DNA of 44,895 nucleotides from CAKSFT01 sp045603125 (lineage in GTDB: Bacteria > Bacillota > Clostridia > UBA1381): NCBI GenBank assembly GCA_045603125.1, contig JAZULN010000105.1, positions 1 to 44,895 on the forward strand. Reading direction: 5' to 3'. This document shows, one piece after another, positions 24,047 to 32,081 of the stretch (the stretch's first letter is position 1; the number at the start of each line of letters is the position of its first letter). The position numbers were made by a program, and so were the translations under genes. The notes below the pieces were generated by a model, which was given only the letters and a program-made list of their open reading frames with translations, ran no database searches and had not been told where the DNA came from.

Positions 24047-24383
24047 TAGATTGATTGAGATAATTGATGAAGGCTTTAAACAAAAACTTGGCTCAATGGA
24101 GTACAAGGACATTCTTGGTAATTTTGCAGACTACCTTCTTGCAAACGGTGTAATTGTTTTGCCGAAATTGAAACACAAACAATTAGTATATATGCTTTAT
24201 AATAATAAAATTAAGACTTTGGAAGTGTCATCTTATCAAATAAGACCTGAATTCAACAACTTATTGCAAATACACCTTTATAAAGATGGGTTTAATGGTT
24301 GTTGTACTATTGATGATATAGGCAAAACAGTATTTTTCACAAGAGAAGAGGCAGAACAGGCGTTGAAAGGCGGTGAGAGGTGA
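24039..24383 (+). CDS. Hypothetical accessory protein
   Basis: 114 residues (RDRLIEIIDEGF...YKDILGNFADYLLANGVIVLP...). The C-terminus KTVFFTREEAEQALKGGER is a recurring ending in Bacillota phage accessory proteins and encodes the shared junction sequence. ATG 24039 overlaps the ASCH stop by 8 bp. Function unknown. Confidence 0.65.
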   Translation: MRDRLIEIIDEGFKQKLGSMEYKDILGNFADYLLANGVIVLPKLKHKQLVYMLYNNKIKTLEVSSYQIRPEFNNLLQIHLYKDGFNGCCTIDDIGKTVFFTREEAEQALKGGER

Positions 24384-24691
24384 TGGCAAGGTATATTGAT
24401 GCAGATAAGTTGATTGATAAGTTGGAAGAATTACAATTTAATGCACCTACAATGACCCCTGTAATGAAAATTTACAATGTAATCGAACTTGTAGAAGACC
24501 AACCCACCGCAGATGTTGTGGAAGTGGTAAGATGCGAAAAGTGTAAATATGGAGATGTAAGCACTATTTCAAAGACAAAAGACGGACAAGAAGATATTGC
24601 GTGTTATTGCAACTTAAAAAAGGTGGTAACTGATGTTGATGGCTATTGTTCAAGTGGAGAACAGAGACAAAAGAACGATTTTAAGGAGTGA
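24383..24691 (+). CDS. Hypothetical accessory protein with Cys pair
   Basis: 102 residues beginning ARYIDADKLIDKLEEL with PTADVVEVVRCEKCKYG and later CYC ... GYCSSG, a zinc-ribbon-like pattern common in clostridial phage proteins. TGATG overlap with the gene before. Function unknown. Confidence 0.7.
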   Translation: MARYIDADKLIDKLEELQFNAPTMTPVMKIYNVIELVEDQPTADVVEVVRCEKCKYGDVSTISKTKDGQEDIACYCNLKKVVTDVDGYCSSGEQRQKNDFKE

Positions 24692-24695
24692 GAAT

Positions 24696-24974
24696 ATGAA
24701 AGAAGGATGGATTTGCCCAAGATGTGGTTCTATAAATGCACCATTTATAGGTCAATGCACTTGTAAATCTAACATTAAGGAAGAACCTTCGAATACACAA
24801 AAATCAAATGATATAAGCGAATGTCTACAAGGAAACCACAAATGGGAATGTTGTGGTATGGATACAGGTGGCACAACTTACCGATGTAGCGTTTGTGGGA
24901 AAATTAGAAAAGAAATTTATATGACAAAAGGCGAAAACATATCGCTTGAATCAAAAGAAAAATTCTGTCTATAA
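24696..24974 (+). CDS. Double zinc-ribbon hypothetical protein
   Basis: 92 residues. First ribbon WICPRCGSINAPFIGQCTC, second WECCGMDTGGTTYRCSVCGK. Likely a small metal-binding protein. ATG 24696 is chosen for the AAGGAGTG before it; an upstream frame from 24633 overlaps the previous gene. Confidence 0.65.
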   Translation: MKEGWICPRCGSINAPFIGQCTCKSNIKEEPSNTQKSNDISECLQGNHKWECCGMDTGGTTYRCSVCGKIRKEIYMTKGENISLESKEKFCL

Positions 24975-25005
24975 AATCGCAATTCAAAGGAAGGAGTGAT
25001 ACATA

Positions 25006-25116
25006 ATGGCTGAAAAATCGAAGATTAAAAGTAAATCTGCGAACTACAAACTTGATTATAGAAAATATGGGAAATGGGCTAAACGCACACCAAAAGAAAG
25101 AGGTGGGGAGAAGTGA
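25006..25116 (+). CDS. Small basic hypothetical protein
   Basis: 36 residues, very lysine/arginine rich (AEKSKIKSKSANYKLDYRKY...). AAGGAGTG lies 9 nt before ATG 25006 and its stop overlaps the next start (GTGA), both supporting translation. Possibly nucleic-acid binding by charge; function unknown. Confidence 0.5.
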   Translation: MAEKSKIKSKSANYKLDYRKYGKWAKRTPKERGGEK

Positions 25117-25391
25117 ATATAAAGTTCATAAGTGAAGATAGCAAAATGGTAACCTATGGTTATGAGTTGGAATATGACAAATTGTATTTTCATTTTGACA
25201 AAGAATTAAAAACAGTTGGAATAGTTTATATGAGATTTATTCGTAAAAACAATGACGAAGATTGGACAACACAAGATGAAAGTATTAAATATTCTTGCAA
25301 ATACGGACATTGGCAAGTCGAAACTCCATATATAAGCCAAAAAGATGTTGAGTTTATACATCGAACATTGAATGAATTGAATAGGCGGTGA
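25113..25391 (+). CDS. Hypothetical accessory protein
   Basis: 92 residues, beta-rich N-terminus (YGYELEYDKLYFHFDKELK) and a helical end. GTG start overlapping the upstream stop. No recognised domain. Confidence 0.6.
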   Translation: MNIKFISEDSKMVTYGYELEYDKLYFHFDKELKTVGIVYMRFIRKNNDEDWTTQDESIKYSCKYGHWQVETPYISQKDVEFIHRTLNELNRR

Positions 25392-25395
25392 TTAA

Positions 25396-25851
25396 ATGAG
25401 TAATGTAAGTTTAGTAGATGGTCATATTGACGAGCCGAAGATGACCGATGAAGAGATAAAGAAGGCTTTGGAAGGGTTAAGTTCGGGGTGTTTTGATTGT
25501 AGAAATGGGTGTGCGTGTTCAGATACAAGTTTATACTGTCCTGTTAATGTTATCAAATATGCCCTCGACCTAATCAACCGCAAAGATGCAGAGATTGAGA
25601 GGTTGAAAGATGAATTAGCACAGACTGAAGATGCTTTTAATAAGATTTATGAAATCAATGGTGCATATGAGAGAAAAATTGATACCATAAAATCCAAAGC
25701 AATAAAAGAGTTTGCGTTTGATTTAACTGAAGAAGTAAAAGAAATAAACACGTCAAATCGTAGTGAGGATAAAGACGATATAATAATACACGTATTGGAT
25801 ATAATCGACAACCTTAAGAAATGTCCGAAGTTCCGGCCGGATGAAAGATAA
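25396..25851 (+). CDS. Hypothetical protein with Cys cluster and coiled coil
   Basis: 151 residues. TDEEIKKALEGLSSGCFDCRNGCACSD ... YCPVNVIKYALDLINRKDAEIERLKDEL is a recurrent phage protein type: a Cys-containing head followed by a coiled coil (about 65-105). Unknown function. Preceded by the AGGCGGTG junction. Confidence 0.7.
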   Translation: MSNVSLVDGHIDEPKMTDEEIKKALEGLSSGCFDCRNGCACSDTSLYCPVNVIKYALDLINRKDAEIERLKDELAQTEDAFNKIYEINGAYERKIDTIKSKAIKEFAFDLTEEVKEINTSNRSEDKDDIIIHVLDIIDNLKKCPKFRPDER

Positions 25852-25884
25852 GTATAGGCTAGTTATAAAAAAGGAGTGTGATTA

Positions 25885-26196
25885 TTGTTGACGGAGTTGC
25901 AGGCAACAGAGAACTGGTTAAAGTCGATATTTAATATTAACAAAGAAATTGATTTTGAACGTGAAAGTGCAGAATGCTCTTTAAATAGAATCCAGGAACT
26001 TGAACAGAAAAAAGAAGAGATTTTTAAAATAATACATTCTATCGATAGGCCAGAATACAAACAAATATTGCATAAAAGGTACATACAGGGTAAGAAGTGG
26101 GAAGAAATCGAAAGTGAACTTCATTATGCAACGCAACACATTCACAGACTGCATAAAAAAGCTATTAAGGAAGTTCACAAGGTAAGAACAAATTGA
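25885..26196 (+). CDS. Sigma-region-4-like late transcription regulator
   Basis: 103 residues. The C-terminal half EYKQILHKRYIQGKKWEEIESELHYATQHIHRLHKKAIKEV is a sigma-70 region 4-type HTH as in the DUF1492/ArpU/RinA-like phage regulators that sit just before the terminase genes and switch on late transcription (motif given in outline). TTG 25885 is the likely start (AAGGAG at 8-nt spacing). It is followed by a terminator and then the first copy of the 16-bp late-promoter motif, its probable target. Confidence 0.8.
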   Translation: MLTELQATENWLKSIFNINKEIDFERESAECSLNRIQELEQKKEEIFKIIHSIDRPEYKQILHKRYIQGKKWEEIESELHYATQHIHRLHKKAIKEVHKVRTN

Positions 26197-26202
26197 ATTT
26201 AT

Positions 26203-26237
26203 GGGGCGGTCGATATACAGTCTGCCCTATTTTCTTT
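26203..26237 (+). terminator. Intrinsic terminator ending the early operon
   Basis: GGGGCGG (26203-26209) pairs with CTGCCCT (about 26220-26228) with two G-T pairs, followed by ATTTTCTTT. It closes the early transcript directly before the late promoter motif. Confidence 0.7.
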
Positions 26238-26276
26238 AAGATGTGATTAAATGTTATGTAGTTGTTGTGGTATGAT
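26238..26276 (+). promoter_or_regulatory. Putative late promoter 1
   Basis: AAGATGTGATTAAATG (26238-26253), 17 nt, then TATGATA (26271-26277). The same 16 bp with the same 17-nt gap to TATTATA occurs at 31312. No normal -35 box is present, so an activator, probably the sigma-4-like protein encoded upstream, is expected to bind the 16-bp element. Confidence 0.7.
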
Positions 26277-26309
26277 AAAAATAGAATACCAAAAAGAGAA
26301 GTGAGATGA

Positions 26310-26774
26310 ATGGCTAATGAAAAGATAGATTGGATTAAGATAAAGAATGAGTATATAAACACAAATATAAGTTATAGAAAACTGTCAGAGAAATATAATA
26401 TTTCTCGGTCTGCTTTGGAAAAGAGAGCAAGAAAAGAAAAGTGGCCTGAGTGCAGAGAAAAACAGTATGGCAAAATAGAGGCAAAAGTAGGGCAAAAAAC
26501 CGCAGATATTATTGTTGATGCAGAGGTTGATAGGCTTACTGAATTGTTAAAACTTACTGACGAAGCACAAAGGCAAATATCATTAGGGATGTCACAACTA
26601 AACAAATATCTGGATATGTTTGGCAACTGTCATGATAGCGATATTATAGATGTGTCAAGGTTAAAAAAGCTTGTATCTGCTATGAAGGATATAAGAGACA
26701 TAATTAGAGTTGATACAAGTAATGATATGAGAAAACTTGATGAGGTTCTTGCTAAAATTGAGGGTAATATATAA
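26310..26774 (+). CDS. terS: Terminase small subunit
   Basis: 154 residues. N-terminal HTH (YRKLSEKYNISRSALEKRARKEKW) as in phage terminase small subunits that recognise the packaging site, then helical oligomerisation region. Directly overlaps the large subunit gene start by one base. RBS is AGAAGTGAG-like. Confidence 0.87.
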   Translation: MANEKIDWIKIKNEYINTNISYRKLSEKYNISRSALEKRARKEKWPECREKQYGKIEAKVGQKTADIIVDAEVDRLTELLKLTDEAQRQISLGMSQLNKYLDMFGNCHDSDIIDVSRLKKLVSAMKDIRDIIRVDTSNDMRKLDEVLAKIEGNI

Positions 26775-27991
26775 TGGCATTTTCCGAAAAACAAAAAGAA
26801 TATTTTATAAACGCTACTCACCGGTGGAATATAAAGTCCGGAGCAACGAGAAGTGGCAAAACATATATGGACTATTTCGTTATTCCCAAACGCATACGAT
26901 CTATGGCGGGCAAAGAGGGGCTTACCGTTTTACTTGGCAATACTAAAGGCACACTGCAGCGTAATATAATTGAGCCGTTACAGGCACTTTGGGGTGTGAG
27001 TTTTGTTTCTAATATTCGGTCTGATAACACGGCGATACTGTTTGGAGAAAAGGTACACTGCCTTGGTGCTGATAAAATAAGTCAGGTGGACAGATTGAGA
27101 GGTTCTTCGGTAAAATACTGCTATGGTGATGAGATAGTTACCTGGCATCCCGATGTTTTTGAAATGCTCAAATCACGACTTGACAGGGATTACAGTGCAT
27201 TTGATGGTACTTGCAACCCGGACAACCCGAATCATTGGTTTAAGAAGTTTATAGACAGTGATGCAGACGTATACTGTCAAAAGTACACGCTTGACGATAA
27301 TCCGTTTCTTGCGGATGTTGTAAAGGAGAACATAAAAAAAGAATATTTCGGCACGGTGTTTTATGACCGATACGTTCTTGGGGAATGGGTTAGAGCGGAG
27401 GGAATTGTATTTCCTATGCTTGCAAACAATCCTCAAAAGTGGATTATAAGCAAAAAAGACTTGCCTGAACGTTTCCGAGAGTGCGAAATAGGATTTGACA
27501 TCGGGGGTAATAATTCAGCTTACGCAATGACTTGTACGGCCTATGGCTATGACGGAGTGTATTATGTGCTAAAATCACGAAAGAAGCAAGCACAGGATCT
27601 TCCGATGCATAAGGTAGAACAATTTGCATTTGGTTTTATTGATGACATAAAGACTCAATACGGCTTGAATGTGCGAGATGTTAACACTGACCACAATGAT
27701 GTTATAATCAATACATTCAACGAAAAACGGTACATATTTGGTAAGACTTATAAACCGCCATTAGAGGACAGACCATTTGCAATAAGTATGTTATTGGCAC
27801 AGGGTAAGCTCAAATTTGTAGAGGGAGAGTGTGATGACTTGATAGACGAACTACAAAATCTTGTCTATGACGACAAAAACGAAAAAACGATTGTTAAGGA
27901 CAACGGCGAAATGCAGATTGATACATGGGATAGTTTTATATATTCCCTGGTTGGTAATTGGAAATATTTATTAGAGGTGATTAAAGGGTGA
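26774..27991 (+). CDS. terL: Terminase large subunit (PBSX-type)
   Basis: 405 residues. ATPase Walker A GATRSGKT at 23-30, Walker B CYGDE with Asp119-Glu120, and the RNase H-like nuclease centre starting at Asp242 (GFDIGG) with NTDHND further on. This motor cuts concatemeric DNA and pumps it into the prohead. Length and motifs agree with PBSX-family terminases. Confidence 0.95.
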   Translation: MAFSEKQKEYFINATHRWNIKSGATRSGKTYMDYFVIPKRIRSMAGKEGLTVLLGNTKGTLQRNIIEPLQALWGVSFVSNIRSDNTAILFGEKVHCLGADKISQVDRLRGSSVKYCYGDEIVTWHPDVFEMLKSRLDRDYSAFDGTCNPDNPNHWFKKFIDSDADVYCQKYTLDDNPFLADVVKENIKKEYFGTVFYDRYVLGEWVRAEGIVFPMLANNPQKWIISKKDLPERFRECEIGFDIGGNNSAYAMTCTAYGYDGVYYVLKSRKKQAQDLPMHKVEQFAFGFIDDIKTQYGLNVRDVNTDHNDVIINTFNEKRYIFGKTYKPPLEDRPFAISMLLAQGKLKFVEGECDDLIDELQNLVYDDKNEKTIVKDNGEMQIDTWDSFIYSLVGNWKYLLEVIKG

Positions 27992-29355
27992 AAGAAACAA
28001 TACAAAGATTTTGGCGAAATCTACTTGAGAAAATTAACGATAACATCAACCAATACCTGAATAAAAATAGCGGGAAAAAAGCGACAGTCGATGCAGATGA
28101 TGATACTGTTGTGAATTTCTTTGCTATGATTTTAAAGAAGGTTATAAACCGTGCTTTGATGGGTGCAGAGTATGACGTTGTGTCAGATAGCGTACAAACA
28201 GCACCTTTACAGGAACTATGCGATAATCTAAAAGAGAATATTTATCGTGTGGCAGGCTATATGTTAGGCTCAAAGCCTCATGCTGAGTGTTGGTGTGTCC
28301 CGTCATTTATAACTGTTGGCGGACAACAGAAACTTATACACTCATATCTTGATGGCAGCAGAGTGCGAATAACCGCCGTTAAAGAAGATGGCCGTATAAG
28401 TGAGTGCTATATGATACTCAATGTAACAAAACGTAAAAACAAAGAGTATTTTCTCTGTAGAAAACATACTCTTGATGATAACGGCAATTTGACCATATCT
28501 TATTTTGTGGCAGATGCAGAGGCAAGGGAAATCAACTCGAGTGTGTTGCCTGAATGGGATAATCTTATGCAGACAGAGATAACATATCCTTCAGTTAACC
28601 ATATAGGCTTTGGACGTTATAAATCCCCCGTGCAGGCATTTAACGATAATGTGTATGGCGTGCCACTGAACTATAATTGCGGATTGATTGAAAGCCAGCT
28701 CAAAAACGCCGTAGAAAATATTGAATATGAGATGAAGGCAAGTAAGAAAATGTTATTCCCCGATTGGTCTATTGTACGTAAAGAGGACAAAGACGGCAAT
28801 CCTATCGGAATGTATCAAATAAGTGAGTACATATTCCCTATCAAGAAGAAAACGGGCGAGAACGGAAGTCTTATTGATGAATATTGTCCCGACATTCGTG
28901 GTAGTGAATATGAGGCACATTTAACCAGTCTTTTGGAACGTTATCAAAATGCAATGGGTGTTACAGAACTTATAACCCACACTAACACAACGTCAGGAGC
29001 AACGGCAACAGAAATAAAGATGCTCAATACGGATAACTTATCACTTGAGCAAGCAATCAAAAAGGCCATCCGAAAGGGCAATATAGAAACATTAGAGGCA
29101 GACGGAATTTATTTAGGTATTGCAAGGGATTTATGGACTTATGATGAGGATTATACTGATATATATGTTGATGCCGATAAAGAACTTGAAAAATATATCA
29201 AGATGTATGAAACCGGTGCTATTGAGTTAGAAGACTTAGTGCGTTATTGGAATCCGACATTTACCGAAAAGCAGATTAAAGAAAAGGTTGCGGCAATCAA
29301 CAAGGCCAAAGAAAACAATACTCAAAAGAGCATTGAAGAATTACTGAATGTATAA
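27988..29355 (+). CDS. Portal protein (SPP1/A118-type)
   Basis: 455 residues; GTG start overlapping terL by 4 bp. The central part (GFGRYKSPVQAFNDNVYGVPL; LLERYQNAMGVTELITHTNTTSGATATEIK, in outline) is typical of A118/SPP1-type portals. Forms the dodecameric DNA gate at one capsid vertex. The acidic C-terminal helix (EDLVRYWNPTFTEKQIKEKV) is also usual. Confidence 0.9.
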   Translation: MKETIQRFWRNLLEKINDNINQYLNKNSGKKATVDADDDTVVNFFAMILKKVINRALMGAEYDVVSDSVQTAPLQELCDNLKENIYRVAGYMLGSKPHAECWCVPSFITVGGQQKLIHSYLDGSRVRITAVKEDGRISECYMILNVTKRKNKEYFLCRKHTLDDNGNLTISYFVADAEAREINSSVLPEWDNLMQTEITYPSVNHIGFGRYKSPVQAFNDNVYGVPLNYNCGLIESQLKNAVENIEYEMKASKKMLFPDWSIVRKEDKDGNPIGMYQISEYIFPIKKKTGENGSLIDEYCPDIRGSEYEAHLTSLLERYQNAMGVTELITHTNTTSGATATEIKMLNTDNLSLEQAIKKAIRKGNIETLEADGIYLGIARDLWTYDEDYTDIYVDADKELEKYIKMYETGAIELEDLVRYWNPTFTEKQIKEKVAAINKAKENNTQKSIEELLNV

Positions 29356-29364
29356 GTTTAATCT

Positions 29365-29417
29365 TCCCATAGCGGTAGTCACCCGACAAACTGGGAATGA
29401 CGAGGCTATGGGATTTT
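29365..29417 (+). other. Structured hairpin between portal and minor head genes
   Basis: Perfect 9-bp outer stem TCCCATAGC (29365-29373) with GCTATGGGA (29405-29413); inner stem GTCA/TGAC and CCC/GGG (29378-29384 with 29393-29401, two unpaired A). A short T-rich stretch follows, so it may act as a weak terminator or an RNA-processing or stability element. Confidence 0.6.
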
Positions 29418-29446
29418 ATTTATGCTGATGAAAGAGAGGTGATAAC

Positions 29447-31105
29447 TTGCCTATAATCGATACCGAAAAGCTTGAAGCTTATGCACAAAAGATATTTGAA
29501 CGTGAAAATCAATTTAATACATTTACCCTTAAAACTATTGGCAAACGAATTAAGGCAATAGGTCAGTTATCAGCCTTCGACCAGGAATCCTTAAAAAACA
29601 TTGCGGATATTTCGGGTGATATGAAAAAGATAACAAGGGAACTTGCCCGAATTACCGAAATGAATATTGAGGACCTTGAGAAGATATATGCACAGGTTGT
29701 CAATGATGGGATTAACAGTTATAAGCCTTTATATGATTTTAAGGGAATGACAGTTAAGCCAATAGGCGAGAATGAGTATGCAATGAAACTGGTACGGCAT
29801 TTTGCAGAGCTGACCGCTGAGAAGATGATAAATCTGTCACATACAAAGGCAATAGGTTTTACAGACCGACATGGCAATTTTACTGATTTGGAAGGGGCAT
29901 ATCAGCAGACTATTGACGATGCGGTTATTGCAGTATCTTCCGGCACGACTGATTTTGATTCGGCTATGGCTAAAACCATCGAGCAATTAGGTGGTAGCGG
30001 TGTAGTTACAAACTATGGTAGCGGTGTTACTCGTTCTCTTGATGCTATGGTTCGGCAGAATTTATTATGGGGTGCAAAGGAAACCGCCCAAAGTTATGAT
30101 GATTATGTTTCGGAAGAATTGGGACTTGACGGATTTGAGGTTGATGCTCACGCCGGATGCAGACCGTCACACCTATTTATGCAAGGTCAGTTATATTCTT
30201 ATAGTGGCAGAAAAAAAGTCAATGGCATAGTATATGAAGATGGTTCCGAAGCCCTTGAAAGATTAAAAGATTACGGATGTTTGCACTTTAAAACTGGTGT
30301 GTTGTTGGGTGTGTCCGAGCCAAGGTATAGCAAAGAGGAGCTTGAGCGAATACATAGAGAATCCACCGAGAAGATTGAATATAACGGCAGAGAAAAAACC
30401 TTATATGAGTGGAAACAGACACAACGAAGGCTTGAGAGAGAATACCGTAAGGCTCAAAATCAGTCCGATATGTTTAAAGAAAGCGGCAATAATATTAAGG
30501 CAAAGGATTATCGAGATAAGGCAAAAGCCATAAAATCAACCTATGATGACTTGACCGATAAAGTGCCGGGATTATATGACCATTCTGAACGGATGCGGAC
30601 TTACTTTAAAGGCACGAAAACATTGACAAGTGGCGGTAACGGTGGTATAATAAACACAAAAGTATTGAATAATAAAGTTCAAAATCCTATGCAAAAAGAT
30701 AAATACAACAAAATTCGTAAATCATTAGAAAAACAAGGTATAAGATTTGTGGCGGCAACTGATGGAGATGATTTAAAATATTTGTTGCGTTTTGGTGCCG
30801 AGGCGGTATATTCGGATGGGCAAATAATGCATATTGGCGAAATCCCTAGTGCATCTGCTTTATTTGAGGAAATAGTGCATAGAACACAAGAAAAAAAGTA
30901 TGGAAAACTACTTTTTGATGATTATGTAGAGCGTGACGCAAGAGAGATTGCTGCAAATAGAAGACTCTTGAAATATAGCAAGCAGTATGGACTTAATGAT
31001 ACAGATTATGAGGATATTAAAACAAATCTTGAAAAGTGGGAAAAATCTTTTAAGGATAGAACGGGAGTAGATTATGAAAACAGTGACTATAAAAGAGACA
31101 TATGA
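29447..31105 (+). CDS. Phage minor capsid/head morphogenesis protein with C-terminal extension
   Basis: 552 residues. About 1-390 match phage minor capsid protein 2: helical N-terminus, then DAHAGCRPSHLFMQGQLYSYSG and GCLHFKTGVLLGVSEPRYS. After a Gly-rich break near 394 comes a separate domain of about 155 residues not needed for this family, with SALFEEIVHRTQ (474-478 is EEIVH) and ERDAREIAANRRLL, recalling toxin- or zincin-like domains grafted onto phage head proteins. TTG start with GAGGTG at 7-nt spacing. The end overlaps the next small gene by 32 bp. Confidence 0.85.
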   Translation: MPIIDTEKLEAYAQKIFERENQFNTFTLKTIGKRIKAIGQLSAFDQESLKNIADISGDMKKITRELARITEMNIEDLEKIYAQVVNDGINSYKPLYDFKGMTVKPIGENEYAMKLVRHFAELTAEKMINLSHTKAIGFTDRHGNFTDLEGAYQQTIDDAVIAVSSGTTDFDSAMAKTIEQLGGSGVVTNYGSGVTRSLDAMVRQNLLWGAKETAQSYDDYVSEELGLDGFEVDAHAGCRPSHLFMQGQLYSYSGRKKVNGIVYEDGSEALERLKDYGCLHFKTGVLLGVSEPRYSKEELERIHRESTEKIEYNGREKTLYEWKQTQRRLEREYRKAQNQSDMFKESGNNIKAKDYRDKAKAIKSTYDDLTDKVPGLYDHSERMRTYFKGTKTLTSGGNGGIINTKVLNNKVQNPMQKDKYNKIRKSLEKQGIRFVAATDGDDLKYLLRFGAEAVYSDGQIMHIGEIPSASALFEEIVHRTQEKKYGKLLFDDYVERDAREIAANRRLLKYSKQYGLNDTDYEDIKTNLEKWEKSFKDRTGVDYENSDYKRDI

Positions 31106-31256
31106 TTTATCGATAGGAACAGTCATTATTGCAGATGCTAAAGGCATAAGAGTAGGTGATGAAATTCTATGTGATAATAATGTCACATATACTGTCAAAG
31201 ATATTTTAATGCCAACAAAGCCGACGGACGATGACTTAATAACGTTGATAGTTTAA
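31074..31256 (+). CDS. Small beta-rich protein, possible partner of the capsid-protein extension
   Basis: 60 residues. LSIGTVIIADAKGIRVGDEILCDNNVTYTVKDIL suggests a small beta-barrel. It starts inside the last codons of the minor capsid gene in another frame, with GGGAG before ATG 31074, and is followed by a strong terminator. The tight pairing suggests it may neutralise or chaperone the extension; that is inference only. Confidence 0.65.
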   Translation: MKTVTIKETYDLSIGTVIIADAKGIRVGDEILCDNNVTYTVKDILMPTKPTDDDLITLIV

Positions 31257-31271
31257 ATAATGTGTTTTTTT

Positions 31272-31297
31272 AGAGTAGCAAGGGCTACTCTTTTTTT
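31272..31297 (+). terminator. Intrinsic terminator before scaffold operon
   Basis: 8-bp stem AGAGTAGC (31272-31279) with GCTACTCT (31284-31291) and seven T. It separates the packaging/portal transcript from the scaffold/capsid transcript. Confidence 0.9.
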
Positions 31298-31311
31298 ATA
31301 CCATTTTTTAA

Positions 31312-31351
31312 AAGATGTGATTAAATGAGAGTATGCACCTGTGATATTATA
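31312..31351 (+). promoter_or_regulatory. Putative late promoter 2
   Basis: AAGATGTGATTAAATG (31312-31327), 17 nt, TATTATA (31345-31351). Identical 16-mer and spacing to the element at 26238 and, like it, just downstream of an intrinsic terminator. Confidence 0.72.
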
Positions 31352-31353
31352 AG

Positions 31354-31431
31354 CCTAAGATAACTCGGTGCAGAGTATAACGGCACAAATCCCACACCGC
31401 AGAAAGGCGGAATATAAGTTATTTTAGGAGG
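31354..31431 (+). promoter_or_regulatory. Leader hairpin overlapping the scaffold gene Shine-Dalgarno
   Basis: CCTAAGATAACT (31354-31365) pairs along 12 bp (one G-T) with AGTTATTTTAGG (31417-31428). The 3' arm overlaps the RBS AGGAGG (31426-31431). Inside are alternative stems CGGTG/CACCG (31366-31370 with 31395-31399), GTGC/GCAC (31368-31371 with 31383-31386) and CCGC/GCGG (31397-31400 with 31407-31410). The predicted late-promoter start site lies in the 5' arm. Confidence 0.65.
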
Positions 31432-31436
31432 ATATT

Positions 31437-32078
31437 ATGACAAACATTCACGAGATTTTAAAAAATTACGGTGTTGAAATTCCCGAAGATAAAAAAGCGG
31501 AGTTTGACAAGACTGTAATTGAAAATTACAAGACGGTTGCCGAGGTTAACAACATTAGAGAGAAGCTTACCAAAGAAATTAACGACCACAAGGAAACCAA
31601 AAAGACATTGGAAAACACCAATAAAGCCTTTGAGGAACTAAAGAACTCAAATGCGACTAAAGAGGATTGGGAAAAGAAGTACAATGATTTGGTTGAGGAC
31701 AACCGCATTAAGGCTGAGGAAAAAGAAAAGGCAGACTTGGAAGCACAGGAGCGAGCAGAGTTTGATAAGTATTTTGCAGACAACAAAAAGGAATGGAATA
31801 ATCCTTTCATTGCAGACGGTTATTTTAAAAAATATAAAGAGGCAAAAGCCCTCGAAGAGAATAAGACAAAGACCACTGCTGACATTCTGCTTGAGCTTAC
31901 CAAAGACGATGGAACAGCCTTTAAAACCACTCAACCTATTGTAAATCTTAAAGGTGGTGCACCTTTGGGTGGTTCGATTGATAAGGCTCAATTTGACAAA
32001 ATGGGATATAAGGAAAGGTTAGACCTTTACAACTCAAATCCCGAACTTTACAAACAATATTCAGGAAAGGAAGAATAA
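31437..32078 (+). CDS. Capsid scaffolding protein
   Basis: 213 residues, long acidic coiled coil (about 40-110) and a C-terminal segment GGSIDKAQFDKMGYKERLDLYNSNPELY, the layout of DUF4355-type phage scaffold proteins encoded right before the major capsid protein. It guides procapsid assembly and leaves before maturation. Its RBS lies at the base of the leader hairpin described separately. Confidence 0.85.
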   Translation: MTNIHEILKNYGVEIPEDKKAEFDKTVIENYKTVAEVNNIREKLTKEINDHKETKKTLENTNKAFEELKNSNATKEDWEKKYNDLVEDNRIKAEEKEKADLEAQERAEFDKYFADNKKEWNNPFIADGYFKKYKEAKALEENKTKTTADILLELTKDDGTAFKTTQPIVNLKGGAPLGGSIDKAQFDKMGYKERLDLYNSNPELYKQYSGKEE

Positions 32079-32081
32079 TAA

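Noticed and set aside
25387..25398. Third partial match (GTGATTAAATG) to the late promoter element
   Set aside because: It lacks the AAGAT part and no -10-like box lies 17 nt downstream; it is formed by an RBS-start codon junction.
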